A stretch of DNA of 64,000 nt from Hydractinia symbiolongicarpus (lineage: Eukaryota; Cnidaria; Hydrozoa; Anthoathecata; Hydractiniidae), in assembly GCF_029227915.1 (NCBI RefSeq), contig NC_079876.1, forward strand, positions 27,627,828 through 27,691,827, written 5' to 3'. This document shows, one piece after another, positions 19,787 to 29,906 of the stretch. Below the pieces are notes generated by a model, which was given only the letters and a program-made list of their open reading frames with translations, was not told the DNA's origin and made no database searches. Both the position numbers and the translations under genes were made by a program. Position 1 is the first letter of the stretch, and every line of letters starts with the position of its first letter.

Positions 19787-20131
19787 GATCATAGGGTAGA
19801 CCCAAGAGCTCTTGCAGTTGTCGATGAATCACCACCGTGTACCCGTCATTAACACGTAGCCTGCAGAGTCCATTTTTCAGAACAAAAAGTTGTACCTTGC
19901 CCTGTGCCTGACTGTTGACGATACTCGCTAAATCCTCGATCTTGTACAACCCATTCATTATTTCAATTCGAGTAACCGTCTGATCGGGCCCTACCTTACG
20001 GGTCGTAAAATCGTTGTTACTGTAGAGATTCAGCCATGTAGATCGAATACTAAAGCAATCCTCGTGCCCTGCCCTAGATAGTCTTCAAATATCGTAGGCT
20101 TTTCGATATCAGTGATATACAGTTGCTTCAT
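19746..20131 (-). pseudogene. Polinton conserved protein, unknown function, one frameshift
   Basis: Starts at ATG 20129-20131 (MKQLYITDIEKPTIFEDY), shifts frame near 20075, and continues as IRSTWLNLYSNNDFT, RKVGPDQTVTRIEI, then the open 70-codon segment ending KGDYDS at 19746. About 128 aa if intact. No known domain. Its start is 17 bp from the start of the divergent gene at 20149, implying a shared promoter. Confidence 0.5.
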
Positions 20132-20148
20132 GTTTCTTTAAAGAAAGA

Positions 20149-21230
20149 ATGAGTATATATTCGTACAACCCACGGGCAAAGTATGCCCCTAATCATGGCA
20201 GGTATTTGGAACGGCTTAAAGGCTCGGATCTCATAGTGCAGGATATAGAAATAGACGCGAAAGGCTCGTCATTTAAAGTAAGATTTCCCGATATTTTCGT
20301 TGACTATGTTTTCCACAGTAATCCTCCGATTAATGCTTGGAGGACTCATCCATTTAGCATTTGGTCGACACAATTGAATTTTGCGCTATTTTGCGCTACA
20401 TCGTCTTGTGGGATATCAATGCAGCACTTTAATTCTCCTTTACCGCTCGTGCGCGCCGTTTACCGATTCCATATATACTTCCAAATTCGGAAGATCCTCG
20501 AAGAGCTAAAGATTCCTTTACCAGGCTCTTCCCGCTTTAATCGTTTGAATAACCCCTTCAATAATCAAAAGCTCCAGCAATTAGCACGTGAATTTGGAGT
20601 ATCTCCAAATGAGCAAGAATGGAAAAATGATAGTATTTTCAGTTCATGGCAATCCAAACGTAAAGACTTCCCCGGTGCAGGACCTAGTTACGTCGATGAA
20701 AATTCATGGAGTAGGTGGATAATCGAAAATAGTCAGGGTCTTACACGTATTGGTATAGAGAAGATTTCCCAAAGTGTACGACGCTACGCGTATTTGATTT
20801 TGGAGTCCCAAGCCAATGCGCGATCAGCCAACGGCTTTACTTGACGACCTTTGAACAGCTGTTGATTAGACCTACAAATACAGGTCAAGAGATTGCGGAG
20901 TTGGTGAATGTTTTGAAATATGCAAGATCCAAGGTCGATTATAGTGTTGCCCATGGTGTCTACATGATCCCCTCAGATATGAACCTGAGGATCGGAAATG
21001 TACAACGATTTAACAACAAAATCCTGATTAGTCAAGATCACTTCGATATCGGTGTTAATCCGACTATCAACGCTCCGCATGCTGTTTCAAAGCCCATAGA
21101 AAGGAAGCAGGCACATGATATACCCCTCCCTCTACCATCCTCCGAGGAAGCTGCTGTTCATGAGGATAAAAAAGACATAGTTATCACGTTGGGAGTAGGG
21201 CTAATCCTCGCACATATTTGGATGAAATAG
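20149..21230 (+). pseudogene. Polinton conserved protein with C-terminal membrane segment, split by a frameshift
   Basis: First part 20149-20844 (231 codons, MSIYSYNPRAKYAPNHGRYL...; LNFALFCATSSCGISMQ; YRFHIYFQIRKILEEL). The second part (20841-21230) has no ATG of its own and begins in the +1 frame exactly where the first ends (TTFEQLLIRPTNTGQEI, SKVDYSVAHGVYMIPSDMN), ending with a hydrophobic helix IVITLGVGLILAHIWMK. I read them as one ~360-aa gene broken at ~20840. Role unknown; placement next to structural genes suggests a virion component (inference). Confidence 0.5.
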
Positions 21231-21260
21231 GTCTAATGTGTTGATCAACATACTAGACTC

Positions 21261-21827
21261 TCATCGATTATTTCCACTCCTTCTGTTACCTACATAGGCA
21301 ACGATGATACCTACAGCACCTGCTATGGCCATGTACAAATGCCCTGCTACAAATTCCACGACTTTAGCAGCTACTCGGAAGAAAAATGAAACGATACTAA
21401 CAATAATGCCCGGTAAAGCAGCCCCTGCTTTGCCAGCAAGGTACTTCAGGAACCGTCCTAATCTCTCCAGCTGCTTTCTCACAAACCCTTTGCCTGCAGC
21501 ACTACTTCGTCCGGCAGCACCTCCACCACCCGTGAGTGCTAGGACCAAGGTTAAAAAGAGCAAGCCAATGGTACTCACGATGCATGCTATAGTTATCCCT
21601 TGCTCTTTGAATAGAATGCTGAGCTTTTCTCGTAGGGAGTGATCGTCCCCAGCAATCTTCATCAGCTCGGATTTAATGGATCTCAGTTGCTTAAAAACCT
21701 CGGAGGAAAGACCGTGCCTACCTAGTTCATCCTTCTTATCTTCCTTCAATTTCTTCAATTCCTTCTCAAGATCATTAATATCCTCAAACCTTCGTACCCC
21801 GCGCTTTTGTTTTTTAAATTCTTTCAA
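21261..21827 (-). CDS. Polinton membrane protein with several hydrophobic helices
   Basis: 188 aa with no ATG at its 5' end; it overlaps the stop of the upstream frame (21824) and may be its continuation after a frameshift. The N-terminal third is a charged coiled coil (EDINDLEKELKKLKEDKKDEL). It is followed by hydrophobic helices: ACIVSTIGLLFLTLVLAL (~81-98), a Gly/Ala-rich loop, ALPGIIVSIVSFFF (~136-149) and a C-terminal one (LYMAIAGAVGIIVAYV). Such proteins are common in cnidarian Polintons. Function unknown. Confidence 0.55.
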   Translation of the reverse strand: MKEFKKQKRGVRRFEDINDLEKELKKLKEDKKDELGRHGLSSEVFKQLRSIKSELMKIAGDDHSLREKLSILFKEQGITIACIVSTIGLLFLTLVLALTGGGGAAGRSSAAGKGFVRKQLERLGRFLKYLAGKAGAALPGIIVSIVSFFFRVAAKVVEFVAGHLYMAIAGAVGIIVAYVGNRRSGNNR

Positions 21828-22249
21828 CTTACATCTTTCATATTTATCTCGCTATTATATTGTACAAGTTTATCCTTCACCCCCTTAGTAGTCTTTTGAA
21901 GATTTTCAATGTCGAGCTTTAACTTTCTCATATCAGGGATCTCGATCTCATCGTCGATGCCCGCGAACGAAGTGTCTGCATAACCCTCTATGTCATGAGC
22001 AAAATTTTGAATGCTATCAATTGTTTCAATTTCAATAATCTCACCATCCTCTTTACCCGAAGTCTCCTCACCCTTCTTAACAAGAACATCAATCTCCAGC
22101 GCGAGGTTCTGAGCCTGTGCCCGACCACAATTATTGGGGGTAGAGACATACTTGGTGAAGCCCAAATCGCGAATATCTCGAGCCGTAAGGCCATATTTGT
22201 GTAATGTACTTAATGCTAGGAACCCTGTCCCATTCTCCTTCGTAAGCAT
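21824..22249 (-). CDS. Polinton hypothetical protein
   Basis: 141 aa starting at ATG 22247-22249 (MLTKENGTGFLALSTLHKYG), which overlaps the TAA of the upstream gene. The middle is acidic (GKEDGEIIEIETI) and the C-terminal part has coiled-coil character (MRKLKLDIENLQKTTKGVKD). It could form one polypeptide with the downstream membrane protein if the frame break at ~21825 is a mutation. Confidence 0.5.
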   Translation of the reverse strand: MLTKENGTGFLALSTLHKYGLTARDIRDLGFTKYVSTPNNCGRAQAQNLALEIDVLVKKGEETSGKEDGEIIEIETIDSIQNFAHDIEGYADTSFAGIDDEIEIPDMRKLKLDIENLQKTTKGVKDKLVQYNSEINMKDVS

Positions 22250-22575
22250 TATACTTTGAAAAAAAGCTGTTCGCCTTCACGTGTAAAACTACCCCTAGTG
22301 ATATTAATATCTATCAGGGTTTTATTAAGAGGTCCCAGATCTTGATTATTAAGATATGTGTAAAAAGCACTGACCTCTTCCTCTAGTATAGATTTTGTTA
22401 TTCTATCAAGTGTATCTTCCTGCTGGTTCGTCGTGGTATCTCCCGCTGTGCTGGATACGTCTTCGAGCCCACGGAACTCCTGAGGCACAAGGAGTTCACT
22501 AGGGACATTCTCGGGCCCAAAATCATCCATCTGAATACCTTCAAAGTCTCCTTCGTATCCTGGATTATCAGCCAT
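22249..22575 (-). CDS. Polinton hypothetical acidic protein
   Basis: 108 aa (MADNPGYEGDFEGIQMDDFG...), ATG at 22573-22575, ending FFKV. It is rich in Asp and Glu, with no domain recognised. Its start is divergent from the capsid gene start at 22606 with a 30-bp gap, another compact bidirectional promoter. The stop overlaps the next start codon. Confidence 0.5.
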   Translation of the reverse strand: MADNPGYEGDFEGIQMDDFGPENVPSELLVPQEFRGLEDVSSTAGDTTTNQQEDTLDRITKSILEEEVSAFYTYLNNQDLGPLNKTLIDINITRGSFTREGEQLFFKV

Positions 22576-22864
22576 TTATTTCAATCCACAATTGCCTATT
22601 AATAAATGTACGGAACTATTTTAAATCCCAATAAAGAATTGAAGACCATGATGGCGATGAAGGGGAAAAACAAAGAGTGAAAATATCTCACGTGCCATCC
22701 ACAATCAACCCGAACGAGCATCTATATGTTGATGTACCCAACCATGGTCAAAATAATGTAATTTTTCCAGGTTCTCTCAAACTCCTTTTTGACCTTGAGC
22801 TAACTGGTACAAACAGCAAGCGTACAATTGTGAGCAATATCGGCAAGTCCCTGGTTCAAAATCT

Positions 22865-25137
22865 CGGAAAATCTCGGAAAGTCGTGTCCGTGGCTCTCTG
22901 GTGAAATTAAAACAAAAATGAGAGAAAGGGACCATTTTTTGAGAAAAGCAAGGAAATATAACAACAGTTTTGACTGGGAAAGCTATAAAAGAATCCGTAA
23001 TAAAGTCACCACTCTTTTATTCGTCAAAGTAAAAAGAAATATCACCAAAACATTTTTACTGAAAACGTAAATGATTCTAAAACATTTTGGAATGAGATTA
23101 AAAAGGTTTACCCGGTTAAACCAAAAAAAGGTGTTAGTAATGTTATCGATGTTGATGGATGCTTAATAAGTAATAAATCGAGGATAGCTGGTTGTTTCTG
23201 TAAATTTTTCTCAAGTATCGGTTCCAAACTTGCGAATACTATTACTTCCATTGGTGATCGGAGATGGATGTATTATGAGTCGAGCAAGCTTTCCCTTAAC
23301 AAGAATATGTCAGTGTTCAAATTTAATGCAGTTACTCCTGATTTACTTAAAAAACGACTAAAGAAACTGAAAGTGTCAAAAGGTGCCGGACCGGATGGAA
23401 TACCGCCTCGTCTCATAAAGGATTGCACCGATGAAATTGTACTTCCATTATGCTACCTACCTTAACTTGAGTCTTCGGTCTCATACGTTTCCATCGGCTG
23501 AAAAAGTAGCACGCGTGACTCCAGTATACAAATCGGACGATAAATCAAAACTTGATAACTATCGACCAATTTCCGCGCTAAATGTATTCTCAAAGATTAT
23601 TGAACAAATTGTACATCACAACTGTACAATTATCTAGAAGAAAACAACCTTCTTCAATGCCAACAATTCGGATTTCGTAAACAGCGATCTACGCAACAAG
23701 CGGTGTCATTGTTTGTCGAAACTATTCGCAAAAATGCAGATAAAGGAGAATGCACTGGGGCGATTTATCTCGACTTGCGAAAAGCCTTCGACACTGTGAA
23801 CCACTCGCGGCTTTTACACAAACTCCAACTGCATGGCATCCATGATATCGAGTTGCAGTGGTTCGAAGATTATTTATTCAATCGTACCCAATATGTCACA
23901 TACGATAACATAAATTCATCACCTCAACAGATTACTTATGGTGCACCCCAGGGTTCAACCCTGGGTCCATTACTATTCCTTCTACTCGTTAACGACTTAC
24001 ACCAATTACTAAGTAAATCGAAAGTACTTTTGTATGCCGATGACACTGTTGTATATTACTCATCAAAATCGAGCAAAGAAGTTGAATCAGTTCTTAATAA
24101 CGAAGTCCAACGTATTGCAGACTGGATGAATGAAAACTGTTTAATAATAAATCTTAAAAAGGGAAAGACTGAGTTTGTCATGTATGGAGCTCATCAAAAC
24201 CTACGTAAACAGGAAGAATGTACCATCAAGATAAATGCTACGTCCATTAACAAAGAAGATAATTATATCTCTCTGGGGGTTTATCTGGACAACCATCTGA
24301 CACTACAGGAACATCTCAACACAACGTACAAAAAGGCATCTGGGAAGCTCAAATTACTCAAAAGTATTCGATATCTTTTGACAGCTGACATAGTAAAATC
24401 GGTTTATAATACTGTTATCCTGCCGAATTTACTTTATTGTTATCCAATAATGCTGTCTTTATCGAGAACCCAGGAAGACAAGCTACAATATTTACACAAT
24501 CGAGCGTTTAAAATTTGTGGTGGTACCCATCAATGGGATTCTATTGCAACAATCAAGAAACAAAGAGCTGCGGTTTAAGTTTTCAAAAGCATCAATGGCA
24601 TCACTGAAAACCACTTCAATTTCGAGCAAATCAACCACACAATGAATACTCGAAGAAATCAATCAAACATCAAACTTGGCCATCTTAGGACTGAATTCGC
24701 AAGAAAATCTTTCGGTCATCAAGGTGGTATGATTTTTAACGAATTACCAACTGTACTGCAGAAAGAATCATCATTGTTTTTATTTAAAAGAAGCATTAGG
24801 GTTATTAAATTTTGAATTTTACTTTTGTTCCCACACAGCGTCGCGTCTAATTACCTCTGCACACTTAGATTTCCTTTCCATCAGTTTTGTATTTCCTCTT
24901 CATGTCTTTTTCAGTGTGGTGTCGAAACTATCTATCCCAGCACATTCGCCTATTCTACTATCTTGTATATTTCATTTTTTGTCTTATAGATAATACATTT
25001 TTTTTATCATTTTTAAAATTTTTAAAATTATTTATTATATACTTGTATATACAGGAACCTTATTGATACCAGGATTGTCTTTATGAACCCTGATTAGGAC
25101 ACCTGTAAATAAATATGAATAATAATAATAATGAAAT
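22865..25137 (+). mobile_element. LINE 4, 5'-truncated, inserted in the Polinton capsid gene
   Basis: LINE homology starts in the linker after the endonuclease (a CPWLSGEIKTKM-like segment at ~22885), so the endonuclease is missing: a typical 5' truncation. It ends in an AATAAT tail at ~25115-25134, then capsid sequence continues. Exact edges are uncertain by ~10 bp; I could not define a target duplication. Confidence 0.8.
22885..24815 (+). pseudogene. LINE 4 linker and reverse transcriptase, frameshifted
   Basis: Linker (LRKARKYNNSFDWESYKR, KTFWNEIKKVYP) then RT: KGAGPDGIPPRLIKD (23385), VTPVYKSDDKSKLDNYRPIS, FGFRKQRST (~23660), IYLDLRKAFDT (first Asp, ~23775), APQGSTLGPLLF and LLYADDTVVY (catalytic YADD ~24030). 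Thumb and C-terminal parts continue to a stop at ~24813 after an in-frame stop at 24576-24578. At least four frame breaks. Closest in this window to LINE 3. Confidence 0.82.
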
Positions 25138-26187
25138 AATCCGCATAAGCCTGAATGGTAATGAAATACAAAACATACAAGATTACAACGTGCTCGCAGT
25201 GTACCGTGATCTCTGGATTTCAAAATTTGACAGGGACAATAATTCTACAGGGTATCAACCCTAACGACGGCACCGTAAGAGCTCTGCAAGTCAAAGCCAT
25301 GTTGGGAACAACGAAGAAAAGGCGATCGCTGAGGCCTACGGCAACACATTTTTTATTCCTATCGGCAAATTTTTTGAGTTGACTCGTGATCTCCCATTCT
25401 ACAAGGCGGGAATCCATGATCGACTCCAGTTCATCCTGCACTTTGCACCGTACGGTGACGTGATCAAGGACTCCGGAACCCCAGCTGCGGGGTCAACCGC
25501 AGCCAAACCAGCCGATGCTGCCTACAAGATCAGTAATATATCGCTAGAATTTGATAAGGTGACCAACGAAGAATTGGCAGGTGCCATGATGTTGCGGTAC
25601 TCGAGGCTAGCTGTACCATACGAGAAGGTTCTGAGATCGAAAGTGGTGACCTTGAAAAAGGCTGACACATCCTACAACCTACAATTAGATACACCTGCAA
25701 GGAAGTCTTAAAGGTATCCTCTTATTATTTCAGGATCCTGCGGTGGTTAAGGCGTATGCTGGTAACAACGAGAAATTCTACAACCCCAAGATCGAGAAAT
25801 TCTTGATCACTATCGAGGGTGAGCCTAATCAACTGTATAGCCACGCGATGATGCCAAAGGACCACCTAGAGCAAGTAGCGGAGCTCTTCGGTCAGCATGA
25901 TTCCATAGTGACCATTGGGCAGTTTTTTACGGAAAGATATGGGCTATTTATCGACTTCAGAGCAAGCCCGGATCCTACCTTACACGGGAGCGGGCGGCCT
26001 CTGCAGAGGTTATCGGATGGTATAAGCCTACATATCAGCAAGAAAAACGATGGCAATGGAGATATCAAATGCTACGTGTATCTCTTAATGGACGCGCAAT
26101 TGAATATCCTAGGGGGTAGGTTCCATTCTGTTGAGTATTGATCAATATGTTCATAACATTATTTTATGGTAATACCATAGAATAAAC

Positions 26188-26651
26188 ATGGCAAGCATTA
26201 TGGTACTCACGGGCGGGGCGATAATCAACGCGCTCGCATTTTCAGGAACTAACTTTTTATTCTAAAAAATAAATGGGCACGGGGAAGCGGAAAGGAAGCG
26301 ACATCACCTGACTCTTGAAAAGCTTCAAGCTGACCAAGCAGCTTGGGTCCGGGATAGACAGAAAAAATAGACTGGTATAACCGACGGCGGGAGGAACAAA
26401 AGCAAGCTGATGAAGATTTGAAGGAACTCGATAAGGGTATGAGACAATATTTCATCGCGACCATAGAGAAAGCTGCAAAATTATCCGATTTTTATACACC
26501 TTCGAAGCAGCAACCAGACGGTAAACTCACCTTCGTTCTCGGCTCCTTAGCTCTTTTGGGGTTCGTAGCGTACAAGTATATGTTACGTGTTTTTGATATG
26601 TATAATAAATGTCAAAGCATATTGTTACTCCAGAAGAAGCGAAAAAATTAA
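26188..26651 (+). pseudogene. Small conserved Polinton protein (coiled coil plus C-terminal helix)
   Basis: Starts MASIMVLTGGAIINALAF (26188), a hydrophobic N-terminus, then a frameshift at ~26263. A charged helical region (LEKLQADQAAWVRDRQKK, 26290-26370), another shift, and KELDKGMRQYFIATIEKAAKL..LSDFYTPS with a C-terminal hydrophobic helix (FVLGSLALLGFVAYKYM) complete it. This order is familiar from cnidarian Polintons between capsid and integrase. Function unknown. Its 3' end overlaps the integrase start. Confidence 0.6.
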
Positions 26652-27611
26652 GCAACATCTATTACCAACCAGAAAATCTATGTATCGGAAGAAAAGCGAT
26701 CAAACTACTCGCTGAAAACTCTGGTCTTTCCAAAAAGAGAGTTATACACTGGCTATCTAGGCAACTACTATGGCTCAGACATATCAAAGGCCTGAAAAAG
26801 ATCAATTACCCTCATTTCACTATTACAAAACCTAATGAGATCCACCAATTTGACTTGCTACACATGCCACATGACAAGCTGTATGGAAACACTTATAAAT
26901 ACATCCTCACGGGTATTGATGTAGCTTCGTGCTACAAAGTGACAAGGCCATTACGTACCAAGAAAGCCAGCGAGGTAGCCGACATGCTCAAGGATATTTA
27001 TAAAGCAGGACCTCTCAAATATCCGAGTATATTTCAATGCGATAACGGCTCGGAATTCAAGTCAGATGTGACGAAGCTGTTGGAGAGCCAAGGAACCGAT
27101 ATTAAACGGGCTACCACCAAATACCACCATACTTTCACGGCTTTCGTCGAAAGCTACAACAAGGTACTCGCGGAAAGATTGTTCAAGCCTCAAGATGCCC
27201 AGGAATTGGTCACTGATGAAACAAGTACTACATGGGTCAAACACCTATACAATATCGTGAAAAGCATGAACAACACCAAGACTATTATGATAGATATAAA
27301 ACCTTCAAAGGCCATTAAACTCGATGAAGTACCGCTTGCGAAAAGCGAGGAATATCCTGAGGAAAAGCCTCTACCCGACGATGGCCTTTACCTCTATCTC
27401 CTACAGCCTGGAGAAGAACATGGGGATGCAAGGAGACGTGCGACGGATGCCTATTGGAGCAAGAAAACATATAGACTCGACTATATAGTGACAGGTACGA
27501 GGTTATTATATTACTTGACAAAATGACCCCTCACGTAGTTTCGTGTCAGATGAGCTCATGCTAATACCAAAGGATGTAGAACTACCTCCCGAGCACGTTA
27601 AAAATTGGTAA
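26609..27611 (+). pseudogene. Polinton integrase (rve/DDE), C-terminus frameshifted
   Basis: Open for 305 codons from 26609. After an N-terminal helical region the catalytic core shows HQFDLLHMP (first Asp), FQCDNGSEF (second Asp) and AFVESYNK (Glu): the complete D,D,E triad. Downstream the chromodomain-like C-terminal part (WSKKTYRLDYIV) runs into a stop at 27524-27526; the remainder (SDELMLIPKDVELPPEHV) continues in another frame to 27611. It would catalyse insertion of the Polinton. The catalytic core itself is intact. Confidence 0.88.
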
Positions 27612-27661
27612 TATTTCTCGATTTTTGTGGCTCATAAGAGCTACAAAAACCATATAAGAGA

Positions 27662-28414
27662 TTATGTCATGCTGATATCATACACGCCCTCGAATAACTC
27701 GCGCGTGGCGTCATCTGGTATACTAAAACGATTTCGCCATGAATTAGCTATACCAAGATTATCATCCTTGAACCTATTCCATGTATGTACGGCGTTTGGA
27801 TCATCGCATATTGGATGTCTCTCGATCATATTAGGATACATCTCCCGTAGGGTGCGGAGTTGTTCATTTAAGGATCTACGTTGGCAACGAATAATATAGT
27901 GGGGATGTTGGCCTTTTTTCCCACATTCATTAGAATCATTTTTATCAATAACACAGAGTACATTATCGTATGGATAACCATTAGGAACATACCGATCACG
28001 AAGCTCCGCAATTTCCAATGTTCGTAGATATAGCTGGTTCTCTCTCTCTTGAAGGTCATCAGTGAGCATTGCCAGGGCTTGACGATGTTCTTTGACGGTT
28101 TCTTGTAATTTTTCGATACCCTTTAGCGCAAGCCATCTCATAATCTCAACGGCCTTTGGTTTTTTTGAACGCGCACAAATCTCAAGAGCAGCGTCCAATG
28201 TAATGAAAGCATCATGAGGATATTTTCCTTTGCCAAGGGGTTGGTTTGAAACCAACCCTATTTCATTACGTGAAATGATTGGAATATCCCGATACGACTC
28301 TGAAATATTAGCAATACCCAAGAACCTTCCAAGATCTACACGTTTAAAAAGAGGCTGATTTTGCGCATCGAATATAGTCTCAATGGCAGGTAATGTGTTT
28401 AACGTGAGTGACAT
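27662..28414 (-). CDS. BRO-N-like protein with central coiled coil and viral-type C-terminal domain
   Basis: 250 aa, intact, ATG 28412-28414. Residues ~10-105 fit the BRO-N/ANT domain (PLFKRVDLGRFLGIANI; HDAFITLDAALEICARS; VEIMRWLALKGIEKLQ), a DNA-binding module of large DNA viruses and phages. The coiled coil ~105-140 (LTDDLQERENQLYLRTLEIAE) is followed by a C-terminal domain with VLCVIDKND and HYIIRCQRRSLNEQL, similar to the DUF3627 region that follows such domains in insect DNA viruses. It lies convergent with the integrase and is unbroken in a mostly broken element. Confidence 0.72.
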   Translation of the reverse strand: MSLTLNTLPAIETIFDAQNQPLFKRVDLGRFLGIANISESYRDIPIISRNEIGLVSNQPLGKGKYPHDAFITLDAALEICARSKKPKAVEIMRWLALKGIEKLQETVKEHRQALAMLTDDLQERENQLYLRTLEIAELRDRYVPNGYPYDNVLCVIDKNDSNECGKKGQHPHYIIRCQRRSLNEQLRTLREMYPNMIERHPICDDPNAVHTWNRFKDDNLGIANSWRNRFSIPDDATRELFEGVYDISMT

Positions 28415-28420
28415 TTTTAT

Positions 28421-28610
28421 TTAACTAATACTACAACCAAGATCACAATGAGTAGGACGGTTATGAAAAAATACTTGGTATTCCTTTTCCTTTCTAATAC
28501 ATCCCTTAGCTCTTCGTCAAGAGCCTCTAATTGAGATTCAAGGTAGGTATTCTGTCCATCGCCTCATAGCAAGCCCCCAGCTGTTGTTTTAATGTTCTGA
28601 TATATGACAT
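28421..28610 (-). pseudogene. Small Polinton membrane protein, one frameshift
   Basis: ATG at 28608-28610 (MSYIRTLKQQLGACYEAMDR) directly overlaps the ATPase stop. A frameshift at ~28550 leads to a coiled coil (LESQLEALDEELRDVLERK) and a single transmembrane helix (YFFITVLLIVILVVVLV) before the stop at 28421. About 64 aa if intact. Too short and broken to appear as one frame. Confidence 0.55.
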
Positions 28611-29204
28611 TTATTCTAGAACATTCCAAGCCCCGGGGTGCTCGAGACGAATATATAGGCACGCGTGCTTGGACTTTTTCAACTGATTCTTTATAGGCTC
28701 CCAGTCGTTAATTATGTTTGCCTCTTGATCCAGCAAAACAAGATCACTTTTCTCATGTGTGTACCAGAGAAATAACTGCTTCTTTTGTCTCCTCAGATTT
28801 TTGGGAATCGCAGTATACGATTGAGTAAGGAGCCAGAGACTGTGTCTTTTATGTCTTCCGGAGATTGCGAGCTCTAGCAGGGGTTGCCTTTTTTTATCGA
28901 GATTTTCATCGGCTATCGTGTCGTCGACAATAAACAAGCTTTCTTCGCCAGCCAACAGCGACGACAGTTTGCCTATCCAATGGAACAAATTATCACCTGA
29001 ATCAATAAGAAATACATAATCGTCTTTCCAAAGCAATGGTCTATCGAGATAAGAGGCATTCCATCGGAGAGTAGGGCAGAGTAAAACGATATTGTGGAAT
29101 TGTCCCCTGTACTCATGCTCAAGCAGATCAAGAACTCTTTGAGTTTTACCGCACGACGTAGGGCCTGTAAATATCGCTGTATGGGGTTCTTTAACAGTAC
29201 CCAA
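28611..29204 (-). CDS. Polinton DNA-packaging ATPase (FtsK/HerA-like)
   Basis: 197 codons open. Walker A GPTSCGKT at residues ~14-21; Walker B SLFIVDDT at ~89-96. Sensor-like elements follow (AISGRHKRHSLWLLTQSY). Length and motifs match the A32-like packaging ATPases of Polintons and related DNA viruses, which pump DNA into capsids. No ATG is present at the expected N-terminus (frame opens ...NILGTVKEPHTA), so the start codon may be mutated. Confidence 0.85.
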   Translation of the reverse strand: MGTVKEPHTAIFTGPTSCGKTQRVLDLLEHEYRGQFHNIVLLCPTLRWNASYLDRPLLWKDDYVFLIDSGDNLFHWIGKLSSLLAGEESLFIVDDTIADENLDKKRQPLLELAISGRHKRHSLWLLTQSYTAIPKNLRRQKKQLFLWYTHEKSDLVLLDQEANIINDWEPIKNQLKKSKHACLYIRLEHPGAWNVLE

Positions 29205-29250
29205 TATGTTTGTTGTATACCATAGGCATACAACAAAACCTTGAAGGTGC

Positions 29251-29502
29251 TTACTTAGGCTTGGGGACGATAGAGGCTGGCAACCACCCCTTGCTTACGG
29301 CCATCTCACGGCTTCCTCGACCAGCTGTAAAATATGCTACCATTTTCATAACGTCATTTGTGTCCAACTTTGTGCTGGGACTCGAGATCCCAAGGAACCT
29401 CTTCCCAACCATAGCATATCCAATTGTGAACCCGAGGTCCACTATTGTCTCATATATCATATCGATGATTTCCTTTTGCTGAGGGGTAACATTTGAACTC
29501 AT
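29251..29502 (-). CDS. Small conserved Polinton protein
   Basis: 83 aa, intact, ATG 29500-29502. MSSNVTPQQKEIIDMIYETI, then LGFTIGYAMVGKRFLGISSP and AYFTAGRGSREMAV. One weakly hydrophobic helix; no enzyme motif. I recognise it only as a recurrent small Polinton gene near the ATPase. Confidence 0.5.
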   Translation of the reverse strand: MSSNVTPQQKEIIDMIYETIVDLGFTIGYAMVGKRFLGISSPSTKLDTNDVMKMVAYFTAGRGSREMAVSKGWLPASIVPKPK

Positions 29503-29516
29503 GCTTTATTATATGC

Positions 29517-29873
29517 CTATCGCATATGAAAAACATCAATATCTGCCTTAGGCTCCTGCCTCACGCTTGGTTGTTGAACCGCTGGTGCAGGCTGCTGGGT
29601 ACCCGCGGGTCTCTTACGGATAAAATAGTAGGCACCTACCACGAAAATTATTATAGTGGCCAGGCTTCAACCAATGTATATTCCACTTCCTGACTGTACA
29701 GAACTCACTCCAGAAGAGGTTTTGACTGGAGGTTGTACAGCACCCTTTTGTTGTCTAAGATCTTCTTTCCTCTTCTTCATCAGTGCGGCTAACTTGTGAC
29801 TCTGTGCGACTCTCCCTGGGTGCTTTACTGGTTTTGTTATTACCCTCTCTTCTTGTAACTGTTCGTTGCTCAC
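29517..29873 (-). pseudogene. Polinton single-pass membrane protein, in-frame stop
   Basis: Starts MSNEQLQEERVITKPVKHPG (29873), basic N-terminus (LAALMKKRKEDLRQQK), then a TGA after SGSGIYIG at 29667-29669. The same frame continues uninterrupted through a transmembrane segment (LATIIIFVVGAYYF) and a Pro/Gln-rich tail to TAG at 29517-29519. One nonsense mutation is the simplest explanation. Likely minor virion or membrane protein (inference). Confidence 0.55.
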
Positions 29874-29906
29874 TTTTATAAACCACAGGGCTTATAAAAT
29901 CTTCTT

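Larger units (their letters stand above)
22606..26141 (+). pseudogene. Polinton major capsid protein (double jelly-roll), interrupted by LINE 4
   Basis: Starts MYGTILNPNKELKTMM at 22606; a frameshift at ~22678 leads into the part NEHLYVDVPNHGQNNVIFPG and KRTIVSNIGKSLVQNL, the recognisable N-terminal jelly-roll entry of Polinton capsids. LINE 4 interrupts at ~22865. After it, coding resumes at ~25138 with further frame changes: DYNVLAVYRDLWISKFDRDN, then 25379-25711 (LTRDLPFYKAGIHDRLQF...) and 25743-26141 (PKIEKFLITIEGEPNQLYS ... YVYLLMDAQLNILGG). It would form the hexon-like shell if intact; at least four breaks preclude this. Confidence 0.82.
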
